A stretch of 64,000 nt of DNA from Synechococcus sp. NB0720_010 (lineage in GTDB: Bacteria > Cyanobacteriota > Cyanobacteriia > PCC-6307 > Cyanobiaceae): the NCBI RefSeq assembly GCF_023078835.1, contig NZ_CP090898.1:870045-934044 (forward strand), read 5' to 3'. The position numbers and the translations under genes are program-made. A model generated the notes under the pieces. It searched no databases. It saw only the letters and a program-made list of their open reading frames with translations, and was not told the origin of the DNA. How positions within the stretch are numbered: position 1 is the stretch's first letter; each line of letters starts with the position of its first letter. Of this stretch, positions 56,877-64,000 are shown in pieces.

Positions 56877-56975
56877 ATGGACGGGAGATTGGTGGTCATT
56901 GGACTCTTACTGGTGTTCGCTGGGTTGTACGTCTCGGTGTACTTCGTCACCCAGGGCATCACGCCTCCCACCTAG
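56877..56975 (+). CDS. 32-residue single-helix membrane peptide
   Basis: An ATG at 56877 opens MDGRLVVIGLLLVFAGLYVS, then VYFVTQGITPPT and TAG. The single strong membrane helix and short polar ends resemble photosystem or b6f small subunits in design, but it does not match PetL, PetM, PetN, PsbM, PsbT or Psb30 as I know them. It is close upstream of another small gene. Confidence rests on composition only. Confidence 0.5.
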   Translation: MDGRLVVIGLLLVFAGLYVSVYFVTQGITPPT

Positions 56976-56981
56976 GTCGCC

Positions 56982-57191
56982 ATGCAACCTCCAACGGCTC
57001 GCTCCTGGCGCAACTTCGCCATCAAGATTGCGCTCTATTGGCTCGGGAAGTTGTGGATTTGCCAGGTTGATGCGACCAGACCGATCTGCCACATCGTCGA
57101 GCGCGGCTTCCTGCCCTGCCTGCTGACCTTTGCGCTGATGGATTTCCTGCTATTGCCGTGGCTAAGGCAACGCCTCCAACGCAGGCGCTAG
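56982..57191 (+). CDS. Small basic membrane-associated protein (69 aa)
   Basis: MQPPTARSWRNFAIKIALYW is followed by LGKLWICQVDATRPICHIV and a hydrophobic C-terminal helix FLPCLLTFALMDFLLLPWL ending in a run of Arg. It begins seven bases after the 32-residue peptide, so the two may be cotranscribed. Unknown family. Confidence 0.5.
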   Translation: MQPPTARSWRNFAIKIALYWLGKLWICQVDATRPICHIVERGFLPCLLTFALMDFLLLPWLRQRLQRRR

Positions 57192-57241
57192 CAAGCCCCC
57201 ACAGCAACCGTTAAAACCCAAAAGCCCAGGCCAACCGCCGC

Positions 57242-57472
57242 ATGTTCAAGATCTACCGGAAGGTCTCGGAGTTCCTGGCTCGTTTTCTGACGGTCGGTCA
57301 TCCCCTGCGGATCCCAGCGCTGTTGATCTCGCTGTTGTTTTTCTGCCTGGCCGCCACCTGGACCTTCTGGGCCACCTGGGCCGTCCTCAGCGGTGTGCTC
57401 GGCCTCTCCAACCTGATCGGCATCAGCGCTGGCGTGGGGATGAATATCGCGGTGTTGAAGCTGCCCGCCTAA
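57242..57472 (+). CDS. Small two-helix membrane protein, uncharacterised (76 aa)
   Basis: MFKIYRKVSEFLARFLTVG leads into two hydrophobic segments (LLISLLFFCLAATWTFWATWAVL and LGLSNLIGISAGVGMNIAVLKL). It has a proper ATG and typical codon use. The family is not recognised. It is convergent with a 43-residue membrane protein, sharing the stop-codon bases CTAA. Confidence 0.55.
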   Translation: MFKIYRKVSEFLARFLTVGHPLRIPALLISLLFFCLAATWTFWATWAVLSGVLGLSNLIGISAGVGMNIAVLKLPA

Positions 57473-57600
57473 ACCCGGCTGAAACGCGCATAGGCCAGGT
57501 AACAGAGCAGGGTCAACACCAACACTTGAGCGAACGACGGCACAAAGAAACACGCCACCAGAACGCCAAGCGTCAGTCCCAGAAGACCGGAGGGTTTCAT
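57469..57600 (-). CDS. 43-residue hydrophobic membrane protein
   Basis: The reverse strand encodes MKPSGLLGLTLGVLVACFFV, then PSFAQVLVLTLLCYLAYARFSRV. The sequence forms two adjacent hydrophobic stretches split by Pro-Ser. Start ATG at 57600. It is below usual length cut-offs; support is its membrane-protein composition and its tight convergent fit with the neighbour. Confidence 0.5.
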   Translation of the reverse strand: MKPSGLLGLTLGVLVACFFVPSFAQVLVLTLLCYLAYARFSRV

Positions 57601-57731
57601 CGAACGGGGTCGGCTCCTCCCCCTTATCCAGCAGAAGTCAGGAGTCGACCAGGGGAAGAAATACTGATGAAACTATCGGCCTTGACATTGCCGCCGCTTT
57701 GGCTTGGATCGTCCCTAACGGGAACGGGGCC

Positions 57732-57932
57732 ATGGGCAGTTACTGGTACCAGTTCAACAACGGCGATCTGCTGCGCTCCGAGGTTCTCCCCTCTGAGGTG
57801 GACTGCCAGCCCGCACCGGGAACGCAGGGGCAGCGCGTCTACCAGGTGTTCAGCAGCCGCGAGCGCTTCCGGCTCCTCCGCCTCCATCGCAGACAACAAA
57901 CCGCGGGCGTGGAGTGGGATCAGGCTGCCTAG
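57732..57932 (+). CDS. Small soluble protein, uncharacterised (66 aa)
   Basis: From the ATG at 57732: MGSYWYQFNNGDLLRSEVLP, then a region with CQPAPGTQGQRVYQVFSSRERFRLLRLHRRQQTAGVEWDQAA. It looks like a compact beta-strand protein with a basic tail. A TTG at 57699 would add 11 residues. An alternative frame (ATG 57667) gives a signal-peptide-like start but then Ser/Arg-rich shadow sequence, so this frame is preferred. No family. Confidence 0.5.
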   Translation: MGSYWYQFNNGDLLRSEVLPSEVDCQPAPGTQGQRVYQVFSSRERFRLLRLHRRQQTAGVEWDQAA

Positions 57933-57941
57933 GCTGATGGG

Positions 57942-58109
57942 ATGACAGCCAGCGGACGGGCCTTCCGTTTCATCCTCTTGATCGTGGGCATTGGCCTCTT
58001 GGTCTGGATAACGAGGCAACAACCGCGTCCGACACCCAGCGGCGGCGGCGGACTGCCGGCATCTGGCATGGGCTCTCCCCGGCCCGGACTCCGCAGCTTG
58101 GGCTATTAG
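57942..58109 (+). CDS. 55-residue single-pass membrane protein with Gly/Pro tail
   Basis: MTASGRAFRFILLIVGIGLL continues into VWITRQQPRPTPSGGGG and a short Gly/Ser/Pro-rich end finishing SLGY. One N-terminal membrane helix and a flexible tail are visible. It starts nine bases after the preceding small gene, suggesting cotranscription. It marks the left edge of the AT-richer island. Confidence 0.5.
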   Translation: MTASGRAFRFILLIVGIGLLVWITRQQPRPTPSGGGGLPASGMGSPRPGLRSLGY

Positions 58110-58128
58110 CAAATGAAGACTGGAGGCA

Positions 58129-58542
58129 TCAAACAGCCCTTAATGTCCCTGCATAAAAGGCTGCGAAAGCATTAGAAGTTGCCACCGGATCAAGCGAGCC
58201 AGAAAAGGACCCATGGGTGCAGAGATAATTCAACAAACCCCTCTCCTGATCATCAACAATACGATCAGCAAAAACAAGATGAGCACTGACCGCGATAATC
58301 GTGTCGTGATGCTTGGGATCAAGGCATGCCAACGCCTGATCAATAATTAGCTTCGGGTCCTCTTCTTCAAATCGCTTGGCAACTCGCGACGACAACTCCG
58401 ACATACCCGCTGCACCTAGAGACGAGAATAACTCCCTATTCTCAAGAAGTCGCCTTAAAGCTGCCGCTTCATCATTTCTCATCCTGCCATCACAAGCAAG
58501 CGTAGCGATTGCAATCGAAAGGAATGCTTCCTGGTCATTCAC
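58129..58542 (-). CDS. TerB-like helical protein
   Basis: A 137-residue protein that resembles the TerB/tellurite-resistance fold: EAFLSIAIATLACDGRMRNDEAAALRRLLE with the family A-x-DG-x-E pattern, then IDQALACLDPKHHDTIIAVSAHLVFADRIVDDQERGLLNYL repeating the D-G/D-x-E theme. TerB domains are acidic helical bundles often tied to membrane or stress functions. It starts 28 bases after the end of the pentameric channel gene on the same strand, so the two form a likely operon. The TerB assignment is by pattern only. Confidence 0.65.
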   Translation of the reverse strand: MNDQEAFLSIAIATLACDGRMRNDEAAALRRLLENRELFSSLGAAGMSELSSRVAKRFEEEDPKLIIDQALACLDPKHHDTIIAVSAHLVFADRIVDDQERGLLNYLCTHGSFSGSLDPVATSNAFAAFYAGTLRAV

Positions 58543-58570
58543 AAGGCAATTATGATCGGCTCACCAAATT

Positions 58571-59869
58571 TTAATACCCGCCAAGACGAGAAGACAAAAA
58601 ACCTAATACCCAGATTAGCGGTGCACCAAAAGCCGCCACAAACATTGTGCCCACGCGAGAGACACGAGTGAACGTCAGCGGAATAGCCTGACGCTCATCG
58701 GCCAGAAAATGCGAGGCAATAATAAACTCAACAAATGCCGCAAGTGTCGCAACATATGCCAGCAAGTAGTAGTAATCAAGCAGCATAGGCTGCCCTAGAT
58801 CAGGCACGTCGGTCAAAGCACCTTGCTGCAGAAAGACCAACGAGAGAAGCACAGTGGGAGGAATCGCAAGTCTAACTTCGACATGCTCTTTTGGTATGTA
58901 AGAAGCAACTACCAGAGACACTAACAGCAGTGATACGGGGAATACAAACCTAAGCCAGGTTGTCGAGAGCTGCCTCTTCAAGGTCAAAGTCCAAGACGCG
59001 ACTGAAAAAGGACCAACCTCATTCGAGAAATACGCCTTTTCCAACTCCCGAAGAGACTCACCATTAGACCCGAAAGCACCGGTCTTACCATCAACAACCA
59101 CGTCACCTAAGCCCTTAAAAAACGGAGCGCTAAAGAATGACGGAGAACTTTTAAAGTCCGATATCCGGTAATTAGAAACCGATTTTTGAGCATTAAGATC
59201 CTTCAGATTCTTCTTGGTCGGAGCAAGCTTCAGTCTGTAAGATGGCATCAAGTCGTGGAAGACTTTAATGTCAATTTTCTGGGAGTCGACAGGATAATCG
59301 AGCAGCCTAGGTGCAAAGGAGTAGTTACCGGAAAAAGCATACTCGCCGACCCAATACTTGCCATTCCTGCCACTTTTCTGCTGAAGCAAAACAGGTTCAT
59401 AGGAGTAAAAGTCATCCTGAAGAAGCCCATCAATAACAAGATCAGCCATCAAGTCTTCGCTTGCCTTGATTTTCCCTAGACGCGCACTGGCAAATGAAAT
59501 CTTAGGAGCAATTGACTCCTTCCCAAGAGAGTCTTCAGACCAAACGCCTCTAATCGTGCCTGAGATGAAGACCGTCTGAGAAGCAAAGTCAATTGGGCGC
59601 ACTTTCTCAATGTCGAGATCTAAATACATAGGCGCCGATGGCGCAACGTAATCACCCCTTCTATTTGCAATGGCGATAACGTTTTCCAATCTATTGAGCG
59701 ACTTAAACTGATACTCATAGCGATAGTCAGATGCCCCTTGATCGCCATAGAACGAGCTATCAACAACAGCAATCACAAGCGGCGTAATGACGACGGCCAA
59801 AAAAGCAATAATTCCGAGAAGAGGAGTAAATAAGTTCCGCCTCAGAAGTGAGCCAATAAAATGCTTCAT
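58571..59869 (-). CDS. Pentameric ligand-gated ion channel homologue (Cys-loop receptor superfamily)
   Basis: A 432-residue protein from the ATG at 59869. An N-terminal membrane helix (about 12-36) precedes a large extracytoplasmic domain. That domain contains an ISGTIRGVWSED strand (102-113) like the W-x-D of channel ligand domains and the Pro-loop hallmark YPVDSQ at 192-197 (YPFDSQ in GLIC). KR at 298-299 begins the pre-M1 region, then four helices: M1 near 305-324 with the conserved Pro, M2 near 330-351, M3 near 365-388 and M4 near 404-425, preceded by FTRVSR (GLIC has ITRASR). Glu331 sits at the -2' pore position as in cation channels. The stretch at about 220-290 is a long insertion, and prolines at 4'/5' of M2 are unusual. 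The ligand is unknown. Confidence 0.85.
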   Translation of the reverse strand: MKHFIGSLLRRNLFTPLLGIIAFLAVVITPLVIAVVDSSFYGDQGASDYRYEYQFKSLNRLENVIAIANRRGDYVAPSAPMYLDLDIEKVRPIDFASQTVFISGTIRGVWSEDSLGKESIAPKISFASARLGKIKASEDLMADLVIDGLLQDDFYSYEPVLLQQKSGRNGKYWVGEYAFSGNYSFAPRLLDYPVDSQKIDIKVFHDLMPSYRLKLAPTKKNLKDLNAQKSVSNYRISDFKSSPSFFSAPFFKGLGDVVVDGKTGAFGSNGESLRELEKAYFSNEVGPFSVASWTLTLKRQLSTTWLRFVFPVSLLLVSLVVASYIPKEHVEVRLAIPPTVLLSLVFLQQGALTDVPDLGQPMLLDYYYLLAYVATLAAFVEFIIASHFLADERQAIPLTFTRVSRVGTMFVAAFGAPLIWVLGFLSSRLGGY

Positions 59870-59947
59870 ACACACTACTAGCGGCAGGAGGTGGGGCCCG
59901 AGACCAGGCAGTTGATACAATAATATATCGATTCACGCGAATCCAGG
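59870..59947. promoter_or_regulatory. Divergent promoter region between the two channel genes
   Basis: Only 78 bases separate the start codons. The AT-rich core ACAATAATATAT (about 59917-59928) can supply a -10-like element for either strand. A perfect dyad GATTC-ACGC-GAATC (59930-59943) sits just upstream of the bestrophin GTG and could be an operator or a leader hairpin. No -35 box is convincing. Confidence 0.5.
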
Positions 59948-60874
59948 GTGCCGCATCAACCAAGGACGCTTATCAGAGAGCTTTGGAGCGACAGCAACCA
60001 GGTCGACCTACACCACACCTCCCCGCCAGAGACATCACTGCGTGAGTATCCAGAAGTCATTGCCCAAGTAATACGAAGGACGACGGCAGACATTCTTTCA
60101 CTCATAATATTAGCTCTCTTACTTGGCACCATTGAGACTCCAGAAAGAATCTTCTTGAGCAGCAAAGCCATTTCAATCCTTGGCATTGCAGTCGCAGTTT
60201 TTATTGGCTTTAGAAACACCCAAGCCATAGATCGCTGGTGGGAAGCCCGAAAACTATGGGGAGAATTAGTCAACTCAAGTCGGTTATGGAAAGACAGTCT
60301 GATTACATATTTGGATAAAGAGACCCTGCACAGCGATGGCCATCTTCTGCTTACATCTCAAGCGGCTTTACTGTGGGCTCTCAACTTTGAATTACGAAAC
60401 TTTGCTCGCAGAGATGATTTAAGACTATTCCATGAACTACTAGACAAAGGCCAGCTTTCTCAATCCGAATCGACCACTCGGCTGATTTCTGAAAACATGA
60501 TGAGAAGAGTTAACAGCCTCCACTGTGCAGGGAAACTAGACGACTGGGGACGCAATCAGATGGTCTACAACTCGAGCCTCATCACCGCATCAATTGGTGG
60601 ATTACAAAGGATTCGCAATACACCAATACCACCTCCATACGATGTTTTTGTTAGAATACTTTCATGGATATTTGGGTCTCAGCTGATATTAGCATTTAAG
60701 GCCGATGGCTCAATCATTACAGGAGCATTTCTCACAGCAGGTTTTATTTTTGCCGAGCGAATTGGTTCTTACATCGAGGGTCCTTTCGACAAAGACGGAT
60801 CAACGTTTTCAATTCGCCAAAATGAGCTATGCCATCTAGTCACAGATGAACTTACCTTCAAGAAAAGCATTTAG
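59948..60874 (+). CDS. Bestrophin family anion channel protein
   Basis: A 308-residue protein of the prokaryotic bestrophin (UPF0187) family, which forms pentameric anion, or in some bacteria cation, channels. Diagnostic is FIGFRNTQAIDRWWEARKLWGELVNSSR (85-112). RIRNTPIPPPYDVFVR (221-236) and ERIGSYIEGPFDKD (270-283) follow, with four membrane segments in between and around. A soluble start of 40 residues precedes helix 1. The start is GTG at 59948. Cyanobacterial and plant thylakoid bestrophins balance charge across the thylakoid membrane. It is divergent from the pentameric channel gene. Confidence 0.9.
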   Translation: MPHQPRTLIRELWSDSNQVDLHHTSPPETSLREYPEVIAQVIRRTTADILSLIILALLLGTIETPERIFLSSKAISILGIAVAVFIGFRNTQAIDRWWEARKLWGELVNSSRLWKDSLITYLDKETLHSDGHLLLTSQAALLWALNFELRNFARRDDLRLFHELLDKGQLSQSESTTRLISENMMRRVNSLHCAGKLDDWGRNQMVYNSSLITASIGGLQRIRNTPIPPPYDVFVRILSWIFGSQLILAFKADGSIITGAFLTAGFIFAERIGSYIEGPFDKDGSTFSIRQNELCHLVTDELTFKKSI

Positions 60875-60970
60875 CAACTTTCGAACAATATCCAACTAGT
60901 CAAGAACTGAGCAAATCTTCAAATTCAAACATAAGCTGACATCAGATGAGCAATTTTGGATTCTGACTCG

Positions 60971-62149
60971 ATGGCATCCAATGTATTGCGCGATCTCTGT
61001 CCAGCACTGGCCAACAAGACCTACTTCAACTACGGCGGTCAGGGGCCTCTGCCCACCCCATCGCTCGAGGCCATCACAGCCAGTTGGCGCACCATTCAGG
61101 AGCTGGGGCCCTTCACAACCGATGTCTGGCCCTTCATCGAGCAGGAAACCAGCCGCCTACGCCAGAGCCTGGCGAGCTGGTGCGGGGTCGGCCCCCATCG
61201 CATTGCCCTCACCGAGAACGTCACCAGTGGATGCGTCTTGCCCCTCTGGGGCTTGCCCTGGGAGGAGGGCGATGAGCTGCTGATCAGTGACTGCGAGCAC
61301 CCAGGCGTGGTCGCGGCCTGCCAAGAACTGGCCCGCCGCCACAACCTAACCCTGGCCACCCTGCCGGTGCTGGAGCTCTGCCAGGCCACCGCCCAGCGGG
61401 GCCTTGAGGGGGCCGTTCTGGAGCAGCTCCAGACCTGCCTGAAGCCCAGAACCCGGCTCCTGGTCCTCTCCCACCTGCTCTGGAACACCGGCTCCGTGAT
61501 GCCCATCGCTGCGGTGGCCCAACACCTGCAGGCGCATCCCCAACAACCCTGGCTCCTGGTGGATGCGGCCCAATCCATGGGCAGCCTTCCCGTCGCCGCA
61601 GCGGCGCAGGCAGCAGACATCTACGCCTTCACCGGTCACAAGTGGTGCTGCGGCCCAGAGGGCCTGGGGGGAGTTGCCCTCTCCGAGCGGCTCCTGGATC
61701 AAGGCCAGCCCACCTTGATCGGCTGGCGCAGCCTCGAGCAGGAGAGCAGTGCCGGCAGCAGCTGGCACCGCGATGGTCGACGTTTTGAGGTCGCCACCTC
61801 CTGTGTGCCCCTCTTCAGTGGACTGCGGCAATCCCTGGAGTTGCTCAGTGCAGAGGGGAGCGAGACGGAACGCCTCGAGAGGATTCGCCAGGGCAGTCAC
61901 CAGCTCTGGCAAAACCTGCAAGCACTCCCCGGCTGCCGCACCCTCTTGAGCGAACCCCCGCCAGCTGGTCTGGTCAGCTTTGGCCTGGAGGGGGTTGAGA
62001 CCGCGCAGGCGGTTGAGGCCTTGGGTCAAGCCGGGATCTGGATCCGGCGACTGGATTCACCGGATTGCCTCAGGGCCTGCACCCATCTCTGCACCCTCCC
62101 CACAGAAATCGAGGCCCTGAGCGCAGCCGTGAGTGAGCTGCTTCCCTAA
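60971..62149 (+). CDS. Class V aminotransferase, L-cysteine/cystine lyase (C-DES) type
   Basis: A 392-residue PLP enzyme. N-terminal [20 protein letters not shown] is typical of the Synechocystis C-DES group; the PLP Lys lies in [17 protein letters not shown], and [19 protein letters not shown] and [12 protein letters not shown] are family features. C-DES releases a persulfide from cystine for iron-sulfur or sulfur metabolism; ordinary cysteine desulfurases are a less close fit. The ATG at 60971 is chosen over an upstream TTG. The GC-rich core genome resumes here. It is convergent with murE with overlapping stops. Confidence 0.85.
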   Translation: MASNVLRDLCPALANKTYFNYGGQGPLPTPSLEAITASWRTIQELGPFTTDVWPFIEQETSRLRQSLASWCGVGPHRIALTENVTSGCVLPLWGLPWEEGDELLISDCEHPGVVAACQELARRHNLTLATLPVLELCQATAQRGLEGAVLEQLQTCLKPRTRLLVLSHLLWNTGSVMPIAAVAQHLQAHPQQPWLLVDAAQSMGSLPVAAAAQAADIYAFTGHKWCCGPEGLGGVALSERLLDQGQPTLIGWRSLEQESSAGSSWHRDGRRFEVATSCVPLFSGLRQSLELLSAEGSETERLERIRQGSHQLWQNLQALPGCRTLLSEPPPAGLVSFGLEGVETAQAVEALGQAGIWIRRLDSPDCLRACTHLCTLPTEIEALSAAVSELLP

Positions 62150-63657
62150 CAGGGCCGACTGCGCAGCGCCTTCTCGGCCTCCTCGCGGTCGTCGAAATGG
62201 ACCTTCTTGGTCCCCAGGATTTGATAGTCCTCGTGGCCCTTGCCGGCGATCAAGACCAAGTCCTTGGGACCAGCCATGGCGATGGCCGCAGCGATGGACT
62301 GGGCCCGATCCACGTCCACTTGGACTGGGGTCCCCTCAGGGATCCCGGCCAGCACATCCTTGAGGATTTGCTCGGGGTCTTCGGTGCGGGGGTTATCGGA
62401 GGTCACCAAGACCTGATCGGCCAAGCGGGCGGCGATCGCCGCCATCTGGGGACGCTTGGTTCGGTCACGATCTCCCCCGCAACCAAAGACACAGATCAGC
62501 TGCCCTTCCACAAAGGGGCGGCAGGCCTTCAGAGCACTCTCCAAACCGTCGGGGGTGTGGGCGTAATCCACCAGCACCGCCGGAGCAGCGGCGTCGCCGC
62601 AGTCGGCGCGAGCCACCTGAACACGCTCCATCCGGCCGGGAACGCCCTTGAAGCTGCCCAGGGCCTCCAACATCGCCCCCAGGGGGAGTCCCTGCTGCAG
62701 CAAGACACCAACGGCCTCCAGCAGGTTCATCAGGTTGAACTTGCCTAGCAACGGCGAGCTGAACGCTCCGCGACCCAGCGGGCTGATCAGGGTTCCGCTG
62801 ACCCCCTGCGAACCCATCTTCAGTGCCTCCATCCGTAGATCGGCGTCAGAGTCCGGCTCCAAGGAGGCCCGCCAGCAGCGATCCCCCAGGCGCTCGGCCA
62901 ATTGCTTGCCCCAGGGGTCGTCGACGTTGACCACGGCCCGGGCCTCAGGGGCCAGGAAGGGCGCTGCAAACAACTTGGCCTTGGCCTCGAAGTAGGCCTC
63001 CATTGAGGGGTGGTAGTCGAGGTGGTCCTGGGTCAGGTTCGTGAAGATCGCCCCGGCAAACCGGCAGCCACTGATCCGCTGTTGATCAAGAGCATGGGAG
63101 CTCACCTCCATGGCCGCAATCCGTGCTCCGGATTCGGCCGCCAGGGCCAACTGCGCCTGCAGCTCATCGGCAAAGGCCGTGGTGTGCTGCGCCGTGATGC
63201 TGTGGCCGGGCCAGCGGTTGATCAAGGTGCCAAACAGCGCAGCTGGGTACCCGCAAGCGCTGGCCAGGTGCTCCAGCAGATAGGTCGTGGTGGTCTTGCC
63301 GTTGGTCCCCGTGACCCCGATCAAAGCCGTGCGTTGACTGGGCTGCTGCCAGAACTCCGCCGCCAGCAGGCCGGCCCAACGGGAGACGGGATCGGAGACC
63401 ACCAACACCGGATCACCATCGGCCGGGGGCCTGGCCTCCGCTGCGGAGCGGCCAATCACCGCCAGGGCCGCTCCCAACTGAAGTGCCTCAGGCCAAAACG
63501 TTCCCCCATCCACCGTGGCGCCGGGCAGCCCCACAAAGACAGTCCCCGGGCCCACACGACGCGAATCGCAGCTCACCCCCTGCACGTCGCCATTGCCCAG
63601 CCCTGGGGGGACAGCCAGCCCGACCTCTCGCAGCAGGGAGTGGAGCCGTTGGGCCAT
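62146..63657 (-). CDS. murE: UDP-MurNAc-L-Ala-D-Glu:meso-diaminopimelate ligase
   Basis: Mur ligase of 503 residues that adds meso-diaminopimelate to the peptidoglycan stem. Visible are the ATP loop [11 protein letters not shown], the carbamoylated-Lys region, [19 protein letters not shown] and the DNPR motif ([13 protein letters not shown]), which selects diaminopimelate over lysine. The N-terminal substrate-binding domain is complete. It starts at the ATG at 63657 and is convergent with the C-DES-like gene. Confidence 0.96.
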   Translation of the reverse strand: MAQRLHSLLREVGLAVPPGLGNGDVQGVSCDSRRVGPGTVFVGLPGATVDGGTFWPEALQLGAALAVIGRSAAEARPPADGDPVLVVSDPVSRWAGLLAAEFWQQPSQRTALIGVTGTNGKTTTTYLLEHLASACGYPAALFGTLINRWPGHSITAQHTTAFADELQAQLALAAESGARIAAMEVSSHALDQQRISGCRFAGAIFTNLTQDHLDYHPSMEAYFEAKAKLFAAPFLAPEARAVVNVDDPWGKQLAERLGDRCWRASLEPDSDADLRMEALKMGSQGVSGTLISPLGRGAFSSPLLGKFNLMNLLEAVGVLLQQGLPLGAMLEALGSFKGVPGRMERVQVARADCGDAAAPAVLVDYAHTPDGLESALKACRPFVEGQLICVFGCGGDRDRTKRPQMAAIAARLADQVLVTSDNPRTEDPEQILKDVLAGIPEGTPVQVDVDRAQSIAAAIAMAGPKDLVLIAGKGHEDYQILGTKKVHFDDREEAEKALRSRPC

Positions 63658-63760
63658 GGGTGGGCGCGCGTTACCGCTGTTTTAAGTCGGTTCTGCGCTG
63701 AAAACGTCGCCGCTGAGACCAGTCCCGTGAGCCTCAATCAAGACACCCCCAGCAGGCGGG

Positions 63761-64000
63761 CTACTGAACCCCCTGTTGAGCCAGCCACAGGGCCAACTGA
63801 GGCGCACCCAACCGCGGTGAAACGCGGGGCAGAACCCTCTCTGCGCCGGTGCTTCGATCCAGCAGCACCGGCACCTCCAGGTCAAAGCGCGCCAGCAGTT
63901 GGGGGTCGAGATCGACATCCACCGCCTCGAAGGACACCCCAGCAGCACGCAACTTCTCCTCAAGCCCCTCGCAGAGGCAGCAGCCCACACGGGTCACCAG
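63761..64000 (-). CDS. Glutaredoxin-like (DUF836) protein, cut by the window edge
   Basis: 80 codons are visible up to the right edge in frame. The motif CCLCEGL near the start, VDVDLDPQLLARFDLEVPVLLD with the cis-Pro, and a final helix match the DUF836/glutaredoxin-like family of short thioredoxin-fold proteins. A GTG at 63997 is a possible start, but homologues normally have a few residues and a first strand before this point, so the true start is probably beyond the window. It lies about 100 bases upstream of murE on the same strand. Confidence 0.75.
   Translation of the reverse strand: MVTRVGCCLCEGLEEKLRAAGVSFEAVDVDLDPQLLARFDLEVPVLLDRSTGAERVLPRVSPRLGAPQLALWLAQQGVQ

Larger units (their letters stand above)
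58110..60960. other. AT-richer accessory island with paired ion-channel genes
   Basis: Base composition changes sharply here. In one 60-base line inside (60061-60120) 25 bases are G or C, against 39 in a line just outside (61021-61080). A- and T-ending codons such as AAA, GAA, ATA and TTA become common in the three genes within. No transposase, integrase, tRNA or flanking direct repeat is visible. Transfer from a lower-GC source is the simplest explanation, but relaxed codon selection could contribute. Confidence 0.75.

Noticed and set aside
57667-57945. Frame starting MKLSALTLPPLWLG that looks like a signal peptide, possible frameshift with the 57732 gene
   Set aside because: After the start it becomes Ser/Arg-rich shadow sequence, while the other frame stays protein-like. 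A frameshifted longer gene cannot be excluded but is not supported.

Overview
The window comes from a picocyanobacterium of the Synechococcus/Cyanobium type. It carries cyanobacterium-specific photosynthesis genes (psaF-psaJ, petC-petA, psbA, ndhB, a Hli protein), cyAbrB- and Vipp1-type proteins, aa3-type respiratory oxidase genes, very short intergenic gaps and a GC content near 60-65% in most of its length. I infer a high-GC picocyanobacterial lineage; species cannot be fixed from the sequence alone. No prophage, insertion sequence, CRISPR array or rRNA is visible. Almost all of the DNA is coding, and no gap between genes reaches 300 bases.

Layout. 0-6.7 kb: edge of a WecB-like epimerase, a PilT-like ATPase, a Hli protein, tsaD, psaF-psaJ, gmk, an RqcH/NFACT protein and tatC. 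6.7-11.7 kb: a DUF3067 protein, petC-petA-lgt-cobM, a tRNA-Val and psbA (a Glu130, D1:2-type D1). 11.8-20.8 kb: ppx, ubiA, an S66 peptidase, ispD, a GT9 glycosyltransferase, a K-channel/RCK protein, fabG and a groEL without groES. 20.8-29.9 kb: nanE, a two-gene ABC exporter that follows ctaA-ctaB, the divergent ctaC-ctaD-ctaE oxidase operon and a cyAbrB regulator. 30-41 kb: HdeD-like protein, ribE, a bifunctional nuclease, a 4Fe-4S aldo/keto reductase, a solute-binding lipoprotein, a CobT-like protein, topA, ndhB and a LolD/DevA-type ATPase. 41-50 kb: M23 peptidase, birA, aminotransferase, thioredoxin, PspA/Vipp1, a DUF721 protein, and an operon of a DMT permease and two glycosyltransferases. 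50-56 kb: sppA, aroH, a DUF2808 protein, and the rpmH-rnpA-PH-yidC-YceD-Ycf46 run.

56.2-58.1 kb is a cluster of very small genes on both strands, most of them single-pass membrane proteins, including three too short for routine gene calling. 58.1-60.9 kb is a compact AT-richer island. It holds a pentameric ligand-gated ion channel homologue (Cys-loop receptor superfamily) in an apparent operon with a TerB-like protein, and a divergently transcribed bestrophin-family channel, with only 78 bases between the two channel starts. This paired-channel module is the most unusual thing in the window and the best candidate for an undescribed system. The right end returns to GC-rich core genes: a cystine-lyase-like PLP enzyme, murE and the edge of a glutaredoxin-like gene.

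The core genes are arranged in short, tightly coupled operons with many ATGA-type start/stop overlaps. Convergent neighbours very often share their stop codons.
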